The notes beneath the pieces were generated by a model. The model made no database searches, was not told the origin of the DNA, and saw only the letters and a program-made list of their open reading frames with translations. 21,441 bases of DNA from an uncultured Prevotella sp. (GTDB lineage: Bacteria > Bacteroidota > Bacteroidia > Bacteroidales > Bacteroidaceae): positions 1 to 21,441 of the forward strand of contig CAAGEG010000167.1 of the NCBI GenBank assembly GCA_900768785.1, written 5' to 3'. Numbering within the stretch: the first letter of the stretch is position 1; every line of letters starts with the position of its first letter. The position numbers were made by a program, and so were the translations under genes. Shown here piece after piece: positions 15,855-21,441 of the stretch.

Positions 15855-17360
15855 TTAAAACCTCGTTTTTTTAACGTAATGTAGTGATATTAAAGCCATA
15901 AAAATAGCAACATAAAGGGCAAAAAGACTGAATAGATTAATATGTATGTTGTCAACACTTGCGCCGGGCAACGTTGAAATGAAGAAAACTCCTTTGTTTA
16001 AGATTGCCACCAACGCTACTATTCCTTTTGTTATTAATGAGAAAACGGTAGGAACAACCATTAGTGGTATTGCAAAAATGGCAGCATATAAAACAACTGT
16101 CACCAACGGAACGACAAAAATGTTGGTCAACAAGAAATAACAAGAAAACCTTCCGAAATAGTAAAGTATTAACGGAGCCACCCCGATTTGTGCGGCAAGA
16201 GATACGCTACACAGCTGCCACAACCACCTAATGGGAAAATACGACATAAAACGTTCAGGAACAAGCGTGTAAAAACGACGATAGAGAATAAGGATAAAAA
16301 AGACTGCTGTAAACGACATTTGAAAACCTACATCATAAATGGCCAAAGGGTTTGCAACACAAATTATAACTGCAGCCAAAGACAGGGCATTTAACGACAT
16401 CTTATCACGATGAATAGAACCGACAAGGGTATATATTGTAAGCATCAAAGCCGAACGTACCACAGATGTAGGTAGTCCAACCATAAAAACATATATCCAT
16501 AAAGCAACTATAATGATGCCATTTGCAACTATGCGTCTGCGAAAAGGATATAGCAAAAGCGTGAGTACAGCAAAAATTATAGTAAGATGCAAACCCGAAA
16601 GAGCCAATACATGCGAAGCTCCTGATACAGAATAAGCCTCTTTAAGAGATTCGGTAAGTGTTGACTTATCGCCAAAAACCATTGCGGAAATTACAGCTTC
16701 GGAATTGCCGTCTTCATCAGTTTTATACATATCAAGCAGACTATCTCTCAATCTAAGCGCAAAAATCCTCACTCTGTCCGCCAACGTTAGCGGGCTCAAA
16801 TCCACACGTTCCGGATACCAATAGTTAGGGTAAAGAAATGCTGTTGCCGAATAGCCATGATCATATAGATATTTGCGATAATCAAAAGATGATTTTATAT
16901 AGTTATGAGGCTCGTCTAACGACATGAAGGCTTTTATTCCGTCTCCAATTTTAAGCGAGTATGCGCGATTGTCACGATAAAAAGCGGTTCTCACTTTTAT
17001 CGTTTGCTCTGATCTTATTACTATCAAATCGCATCTTATTGTTTTACCTTTATATTGTGGTTTGCCGGATACAACAGCCTGACATTCAACAATTCCCATC
17101 GGCAACTCACATTCAGATACACTACGTTTATAACAAAGCATACTTGCGCCTGATAAGAAAAAAGCAGCAAATATCATTATGCTGCAAACCAACGGCTTCT
17201 TACGCAACATAAGACAGAAGATAAAAACAGACAGAAGAAAGGCAAACCACAATCGTAACGATACTTGTCCATAGAACGCATCGCCTGTTATCATACCTGA
17301 AAATATTGATAACGCTATACGCAAAATGGGATAAAGTTGTATTTTACCGTTCGGGGTCAT
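15855..17360 (-). CDS. comEC: ComEC/Rec2-family DNA-uptake channel protein, short form
   Basis: The 501-residue membrane protein has N-terminal spans (about 10-75), then a soluble domain (about 85-185, DUF4131-like, with KIGDGIKAFMSLDEPHNYIKSSFDYRKYLYDHGYSATAF). The polytopic Competence domain starts near 215 with AVISAMVFGDKSTL and the hallmark SGASHVLALSGLHLT (residues 246-260). ComEC forms the inner-membrane channel for single-stranded DNA uptake. Many ComEC proteins (B. subtilis about 776 residues) end in a metallo-beta-lactamase-like domain. Here the protein stops after the last span (YVAIFMALISLHYVKKTRF), with no such domain. No frameshift remnant follows, since truA begins 62 bases later. 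It starts 19 bases after the patatin gene, so co-transcription is likely. Confidence 0.88.
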   Translation of the reverse strand: MTPNGKIQLYPILRIALSIFSGMITGDAFYGQVSLRLWFAFLLSVFIFCLMLRKKPLVCSIMIFAAFFLSGASMLCYKRSVSECELPMGIVECQAVVSGKPQYKGKTIRCDLIVIRSEQTIKVRTAFYRDNRAYSLKIGDGIKAFMSLDEPHNYIKSSFDYRKYLYDHGYSATAFLYPNYWYPERVDLSPLTLADRVRIFALRLRDSLLDMYKTDEDGNSEAVISAMVFGDKSTLTESLKEAYSVSGASHVLALSGLHLTIIFAVLTLLLYPFRRRIVANGIIIVALWIYVFMVGLPTSVVRSALMLTIYTLVGSIHRDKMSLNALSLAAVIICVANPLAIYDVGFQMSFTAVFFILILYRRFYTLVPERFMSYFPIRWLWQLCSVSLAAQIGVAPLILYYFGRFSCYFLLTNIFVVPLVTVVLYAAIFAIPLMVVPTVFSLITKGIVALVAILNKGVFFISTLPGASVDNIHINLFSLFALYVAIFMALISLHYVKKTRF

Positions 17361-17379
17361 GGTTGGGGAAATCTATTAT

Positions 17380-18237
17380 CTACATATATTCTTTGATAAA
17401 ACGCTCTCCTAAATAAAAGCCTTCTTCATACAAACGTTCCAATTTTTCAACATCTTTTTCTATGCGTGATACCTCCAAAGGGCGTTCCGGACGTATGCAT
17501 ACCACTTGTCCCGAACGTTCCATTTCCTCAACCATCTCCAGCTGTTTGTTATATTCGTAGCAACGACGACTGAGACACACCCTCAAACGAGGATAGTTCT
17601 TATATATAAAATGTGGAATCTTGCGGTCTCTTTCTTTGGTTCGGTATCCATAGTTGCGCGTAAGTATAACAACATTCTTATGATGCCCTTGTTCCATTGC
17701 CCTCATAACAGGAATGCTATCCACTATTCCGCCATCAAGCATGGGCAACCCGTCAACGTTCACTATCTTGCTTACATAAGGCAAAGAACTGCTTGCCTTA
17801 ACTACATCAAGCAATCGCTGACGGTTATTCTTCTCTGTCAGATAGCACGCCCTGCCCGTCAGACAGTTGGTAGTAACCATTTCAAAGACATCAGGATTAG
17901 AGAAATAAGTATCATAATCAAATGGTAACAACGTGTTGGGAAAATCTTCATAAAGCAATTTTCGATCAAAAATACATCCTTGTGTAAGCAAATGACGAAG
18001 CCCAATATATTTATAACGCGACAGAAAGTCTATATTAGAAATTCTTGCGCGGCGAATTTGACGGCTCATATATGATAGTCCGTTGCACGCTCCGGCAGAA
18101 ACGGCAACGACATAATGAAAATAACAATCGTGTTTCATAAAGGCATCAAGCACACCGCTGGTAAATACGCCACGCATACCTCCACCTTCAAGAACAAGCC
18201 CCGTATTTCTGTCTATCCGCATATTTGTCGCAACCAT
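17380..18237 (-). CDS. Patatin-like phospholipase, YjjU-like
   Basis: I start at the ATG at 18237 (285 residues). A TTG at 18255 overlaps the likely -7 element, and the ATG at 18222 (MRIDRNTGLVLEGGG) is also possible. Patatin-family enzymes are serine acyl hydrolases with a Ser-Asp dyad. The glycine-rich oxyanion loop is EGGGMRGVFTSGVLD (residues 17-31). The nucleophile is Ser47 in AVSAGACNG, where Ala replaces the usual first Gly of G-x-S-x-G. The Asp is D168 in PMLDGGIVDSIPV. The layout and the RASSSLP-like segment (KASSSLPYVSK) match the E. coli YjjU type. There is no signal peptide. It heads the run with comEC, truA and the EamA gene. The true substrate is unknown. Confidence 0.87.
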   Translation of the reverse strand: MVATNMRIDRNTGLVLEGGGMRGVFTSGVLDAFMKHDCYFHYVVAVSAGACNGLSYMSRQIRRARISNIDFLSRYKYIGLRHLLTQGCIFDRKLLYEDFPNTLLPFDYDTYFSNPDVFEMVTTNCLTGRACYLTEKNNRQRLLDVVKASSSLPYVSKIVNVDGLPMLDGGIVDSIPVMRAMEQGHHKNVVILTRNYGYRTKERDRKIPHFIYKNYPRLRVCLSRRCYEYNKQLEMVEEMERSGQVVCIRPERPLEVSRIEKDVEKLERLYEEGFYLGERFIKEYM

Positions 18238-18252
18238 AGTTAAATTATGTTG

Positions 18253-18260
18253 CAAAGATA
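18253..18260 (-). promoter_or_regulatory. Likely -7 element for the patatin-comEC-truA-eamA run
   Basis: TATCTTTG followed by CAACAT on the minus strand fits TAnnTTTG. It lies 15 bases before the ATG at 18237 and 30 before the one at 18222. No clear TTTG is present at the -33 distance. Confidence 0.45.
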
Positions 18261-18282
18261 ATAGATTTCATATAAAAATAAC

Positions 18283-18290
18283 TATATTTG
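18283..18290 (+). promoter_or_regulatory. Likely -7 element for the aminopeptidase P gene
   Basis: TATATTTG followed by CAAAAAA fits TAnnTTTG on the plus strand, leaving a leader of about 85 bases before the ATG at 18381. The -33 position lacks TTTG. It is divergent from, and close to, the element at 18253-18260. Confidence 0.45.
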
Positions 18291-18380
18291 CAAAAAATAT
18301 ACGTATCAGGATAAGCAAAGACAAGAAGACAAAAGCCGTCTTGCCATAGTTATTATAAACCTTTAAATTTTCAAATCATT

Positions 18381-19781
18381 ATGTTTAGTAAAGAGACATA
18401 CGTAAGACGACGTGAAGAACTAAGAAAGCTTATTGGTAACGGTGTTATTATCTTGTTTGGAAACAACGAGTCACCTGCCAACTATCCGGGAAATGCTTAT
18501 GCTCCTTTCCGACAAGACTCCACCTTCTTATATTATTTCGGACTTCAACGTGACGGACTTGTAGGCATTATTGATGTTGATGAAGGAACCGAAACTCTTG
18601 TTGGCGATGACATAGATATAGAAGATATTATATGGTTCGGCTCGGTAAATAGCGTTCACGACATGGCTCAGAGTTGCGGTGTGGAGAGTTCGGCACCTAT
18701 GAAATCATTACAGATAATATGCAACAACGCTCTTAGAGCAAAGAGAAAAGTTCATTTCCTGCCACCATACCGCTTTGACACAAAAATACAAATATTCGAT
18801 TTGTTAGGCATACACCCCAATCAGCAGAAAGAAGCAGCATCGTTGGAACTTATCAAAGCCGTTGTCAAAATGCGTGCAACAAAAGAGCAACAAGAAATAG
18901 ACGAAATAGAACACGCATGTAGCATCGGTTACAAGATGCACACCATAGCCATGAGAAACGCCAAGCCGGGCATTACCGAGAAATATCTTGGTGCTATGGT
19001 TGACAGCGTTGCCAACGCTTATGGGTCAAAAGTCAGCTTTGCAACTATACTTACCCAACATGGAGAAATAATGCATGGCAATCCCTCTTGGAACAAACTT
19101 GAAGACGGCAGACTGATACTCTGTGATGCAGGAGCCGAAAATAGCAACAACTACTGCTCCGACAACACACGTACATTCCCTATAAATGGCAAATTCACAC
19201 AAAAACAACACGAGATCTACAGCATCGTAGAAGCCTGTCACGATTACGCTCTTGATGTTGCCAAACCGGAAGTAAAATGGTTTGATGTACACATGGAAGT
19301 TTGCCGACTGATGGCAGAGAGACTTAAAGAACTCGGACTTATGAAAGGCGAACCGGCAGAAGCCGTTAGAGTTGGAGCTCATGCCTTGTTCTTGCCTCAC
19401 GGATTGGGACACATGATGGGACTTGATGTGCACGACATGGAAGGATTAGGACAAAACCATGTTGGTTTTGACGATGAAGTGCAACCGTCAACACAGTTCG
19501 GTACCGACTGTCTGCGCATGGGACGTCGACTCCAAAAAGGATTTGTCATGACCGATGAGCCGGGCATATACTTCATTCCCGACCTTATAGACGACTGGAA
19601 AGCAAAGAAGATGCATGAAGACTTTATCAACTACGAAAAAGTAGAACAATACAAAGACTTCGGAGGCATAAGGATTGAAGACGATATCCTCATTACCGAC
19701 AACGGCTGTCGCTTTCTCGGGAAAGACATCATACCTTATCACCCCAAAGATATCGAAGAATATATGGCTAGCAAAGCATAG
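18381..19781 (+). CDS. pepP: Xaa-Pro aminopeptidase (aminopeptidase P, M24B)
   Basis: The 466-residue enzyme removes an N-terminal residue that precedes proline. It has the aminopeptidase P N-terminal domain (about 1-140, with RQDSTFLYYFGLQRDG) and a pita-bread M24 domain. All five metal ligands are visible: Asp249 (CDAGAE), Asp261 (DNTRTFP), His344 (HGLGHMMGLDVHD), Glu393 (TDEPGIYF) and Glu433 (GIRIEDD). These residues, the long interval between the last two ligands and the length of the protein fit the PepP form. There is no signal peptide, so it should be cytoplasmic. The start ATG has a long leader from the -7 element at 18283. The C1B peptidase follows after 83 bases without an obvious terminator, so both peptidases may share a transcript. 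Confidence 0.94.
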   Translation: MFSKETYVRRREELRKLIGNGVIILFGNNESPANYPGNAYAPFRQDSTFLYYFGLQRDGLVGIIDVDEGTETLVGDDIDIEDIIWFGSVNSVHDMAQSCGVESSAPMKSLQIICNNALRAKRKVHFLPPYRFDTKIQIFDLLGIHPNQQKEAASLELIKAVVKMRATKEQQEIDEIEHACSIGYKMHTIAMRNAKPGITEKYLGAMVDSVANAYGSKVSFATILTQHGEIMHGNPSWNKLEDGRLILCDAGAENSNNYCSDNTRTFPINGKFTQKQHEIYSIVEACHDYALDVAKPEVKWFDVHMEVCRLMAERLKELGLMKGEPAEAVRVGAHALFLPHGLGHMMGLDVHDMEGLGQNHVGFDDEVQPSTQFGTDCLRMGRRLQKGFVMTDEPGIYFIPDLIDDWKAKKMHEDFINYEKVEQYKDFGGIRIEDDILITDNGCRFLGKDIIPYHPKDIEEYMASKA

Positions 19782-19864
19782 ACCGATGTTCCCCACGCAT
19801 TATCACCACATGCATAGGACAATAGAATCTTAAATAAACAAAATCTATAAAACCATTAAAAGAC

Positions 19865-21082
19865 ATGAGAAGATTTATAACAATGGCATTGTTGGCTTTG
19901 CTGACATGCAACACTTACGCACAAGAGAAGAAAGAGGCAGACAACAAAAACAAGCCCGTCTTCACTACAATCAAAGAAAATAAGATAACAAGCATCAAAG
20001 ACCAAAACCGCTCAGGCACATGCTGGGCTTACTCCACTTTAAGCTATTTTGAAGCGGAAATACTGAAAAAGACAGGCAAGACATACGACCTCTGCGAGAG
20101 CTTCGTAGCAAATAAAACATACATGGACCGCGCCGTTCAGGTAGTACGCTTACATGGCGACTGCCAATTCTCACAAGGCGGATCTTGCTATGATCCACTT
20201 TACTGCATGCAAAACTATGGTATCTGCCCCGAAAATGCTATGCCGTTTCCCGGAAGTCTCTATGGAGACTCGCTAAACAACTTCAACGAGTTCTTCGCTC
20301 TCATGGAACCATACGTCGATGCAATAGCTAAAATCGACTCAAGAAACATCAGAATAAAAAAGATTTCAAGCCAATGGAAAGTCGGATTGCAGGGCATACT
20401 TGACGCTTATCTCGGGAAATGCCCCGAGAAATTCACTTACGAAGGTAAAGAATATACTCCTAAAACATTCGTGGCAAGTCTCGGAATAAACCTCGACGAC
20501 TATGTCACAATAACCAGCTATACCCACCACCCTTTCTACACACAATTTGCAGTAGAAGTACAAGACAATTGGCGCAACCCGTTGTCATGGAATCTGCCGA
20601 TGGAAGAAATGATGAGAGTTATCGACAACGCCGTTAACGAAGGCTATACCATAGCTTGGGGTGGAGATGTATCTGAAGAAGGCTTTACACGCAACGGATT
20701 GGCATACGCCATAGACACCCAAAAAGCACAAAGCCTTGCAGGAAGCGACATGGCACGTTGGCTGAAAATGAAAGAGACAGAGAAGAAAAACCTCATAGAC
20801 TCTTTAGGATGTACCGTTCCCGAAGTTGTTCCTACACAAGAGATGCGCCAACAACGCTTTGACAATTGGGAGCTTACCGACGATCATGGTATGCTTATCT
20901 ATGGCATAGCCAAAGACCAAAACGGCAAAGAATATTATATGGTAAAAAACTCATGGGGCGAAACAGGCGAATATAAAGGTATTTGGTATATGACAAAAAA
21001 TTTCATCGCCGCTAACACTATGGACTTTATGGTAAACAAAAACGCTATTCCAAAGGACATAAGAAAAAAACTTGGCATCTGA
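19865..21082 (+). CDS. Exported C1B cysteine peptidase (bleomycin hydrolase/PepC-like)
   Basis: The 405-residue protein begins with a signal peptide: MRRF, a hydrophobic core and a type I cleavage site after TYA (residues 17-19). The mature enzyme carries a papain-fold triad: Gln47 oxyanion residue and Cys53 in KDQNRSGTCWAYST, His341 in TDDHGMLIYG and Asn362 in MVKNSWGE. The long segment between Cys and His, the KNSWG motif and the C-terminal tail suit C1B (bleomycin hydrolase/aminopeptidase C) rather than classical papain. C1B enzymes of other bacteria are mostly cytosolic aminopeptidases, so export is notable, though I recall it as frequent in Bacteroidetes. It follows pepP by 83 bases and ends before the terminator at 21131-21158. 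Its substrate preference cannot be read from sequence. Confidence 0.9.
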   Translation: MRRFITMALLALLTCNTYAQEKKEADNKNKPVFTTIKENKITSIKDQNRSGTCWAYSTLSYFEAEILKKTGKTYDLCESFVANKTYMDRAVQVVRLHGDCQFSQGGSCYDPLYCMQNYGICPENAMPFPGSLYGDSLNNFNEFFALMEPYVDAIAKIDSRNIRIKKISSQWKVGLQGILDAYLGKCPEKFTYEGKEYTPKTFVASLGINLDDYVTITSYTHHPFYTQFAVEVQDNWRNPLSWNLPMEEMMRVIDNAVNEGYTIAWGGDVSEEGFTRNGLAYAIDTQKAQSLAGSDMARWLKMKETEKKNLIDSLGCTVPEVVPTQEMRQQRFDNWELTDDHGMLIYGIAKDQNGKEYYMVKNSWGETGEYKGIWYMTKNFIAANTMDFMVNKNAIPKDIRKKLGI

Positions 21083-21130
21083 TTCATGCACGCCCAAAAA
21101 CATTTAAACATGATATTGTTGGGAATAAGC

Positions 21131-21158
21131 AAAAAGGAGTCTTCGGACTCCTTTTTTT
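21131..21158 (+). terminator. Rho-independent terminator after the C1B peptidase gene
   Basis: AAAAAGGAGTC (21131-21141) and GACTCCTTTTT (21146-21156) pair perfectly around a TTCG tetraloop closed by C-G, followed by more T. It lies about 50 bases past the stop codon. The A-tract makes it potentially bidirectional. Confidence 0.93.
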
Positions 21159-21384
21159 TCTTCACCTCACAACAACATTCTTATTCCACAACAATCAAAA
21201 ACGAGAAAGACTACATAATAGTTACCAACTCTATCGGTCGTCATGTCTTGATAGCGTTTAGGTTGTCGTTTTCGTTATTGTTATTATCTTGTTTAGGTCT
21301 AAAGACCGATTTAGGTTAAAAACATTACTATGACATGATACAGATTTACTTCACACGTAATTAACAATTAAAACGTGTATTATT
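21159..21384. other. AT-rich non-coding stretch before the right-edge transposase-like gene
   Basis: I see no gene between the terminator and the ATG at 21385. It contains a short palindrome GGTCT-AA-AGACC (21295-21306) and three copies of TTTAGGT at 21257, 21292 and 21310. It also holds a 17-base segment at 21304-21320 related to the hairpin arm at 13823-13839. If the following gene belongs to an insertion sequence, its left end should lie here, but I cannot identify it. Confidence 0.4.
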
Positions 21385-21441
21385 ATGTCAAAACGAACCG
21401 TAAAACGGCGGCAATTCAGTATGGATTTTAAGCTCCAGTTA
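21385..21441 (+). CDS. Start of an IS3 OrfA-like transposase gene (cut by window edge)
   Basis: Only 19 codons are present, MSKRTVKRRQFSMDFKLQL. The basic start followed by RRQFSMDFKLQ resembles the opening of IS3-family OrfA helix-turn-helix proteins (typically KRRKFSxEFKxxxV). The frame is open to the edge. The fragment is too short to exclude another HTH protein, and the family differs from the left-edge transposase. Confidence 0.45.
   Translation, partial: MSKRTVKRRQFSMDFKLQL

Noticed and set aside
1..21441. A composite transposon formed by the two edge elements
   Set aside because: The two transposase fragments look like different families, and the enclosed genes are core housekeeping rather than cargo.

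Overview
The window looks like chromosomal DNA from a member of the Bacteroidetes, most likely order Bacteroidales and possibly a Prevotella relative. The genus is inference. The evidence is AT-rich sequence, several upstream regions with the Bacteroidetes promoter form TTTG-N19/20-TAnnTTTG, A-rich leaders without strong Shine-Dalgarno sites, and proteins that read as Bacteroidales versions of their families. The interior is ordinary core metabolism and housekeeping. Both edges carry partial transposase genes from apparently different insertion-sequence families.

Layout: (1) 1-421, the tail of an ISL3/ISAon1-like transposase and a possible IS end, followed by a short intergenic repeat. (2) 522-9715, minus strand, a probable operon led by a good promoter: an OPX-type polysaccharide-export lipoprotein, glmS, a PurF-like amidophosphoribosyltransferase, carA and carB. 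The last four form a cluster devoted to glutamine amide transfer (GlcN-6-P, phosphoribosylamine, carbamoyl phosphate). (3) 9770-12460, uxaC (minus) and ansA (plus), divergently transcribed; uxaC ends in a hairpin terminator. (4) 12461-12786, an AT-rich gap between convergent ansA and dapA that holds a degenerate 22-bp-phased repeat. (5) dapA (minus) with a strong promoter. (6) 13734-14097, a non-coding stretch with a 25-bp-stem hairpin and a long bulged RNA-like hairpin. (7) 14098-18237, minus strand, a tight gene run: patatin-like phospholipase, comEC, truA and an EamA-type transporter. (8) 18381-21082, plus strand: aminopeptidase P and an exported C1B (bleomycin-hydrolase-like) cysteine peptidase, closed by a textbook terminator. 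(9) 21159-21384, an AT-rich non-coding gap, then the start of an IS3-OrfA-like gene cut by the window edge.

For four genes (OPX lipoprotein, ansA, truA, patatin) the longest open frame begins at an upstream TTG. I moved the start to an internal ATG using signal-peptide position, family alignment or promoter position. No defence system, CRISPR array, tRNA or rRNA was seen. The least explained parts are the bulged hairpin at 13918-14055, the hairpin at 13780-13838 and the phased repeat at 12558-12706. The PurF-like enzyme with its C-terminal extension and the CAD-like CarB are the most interesting proteins.
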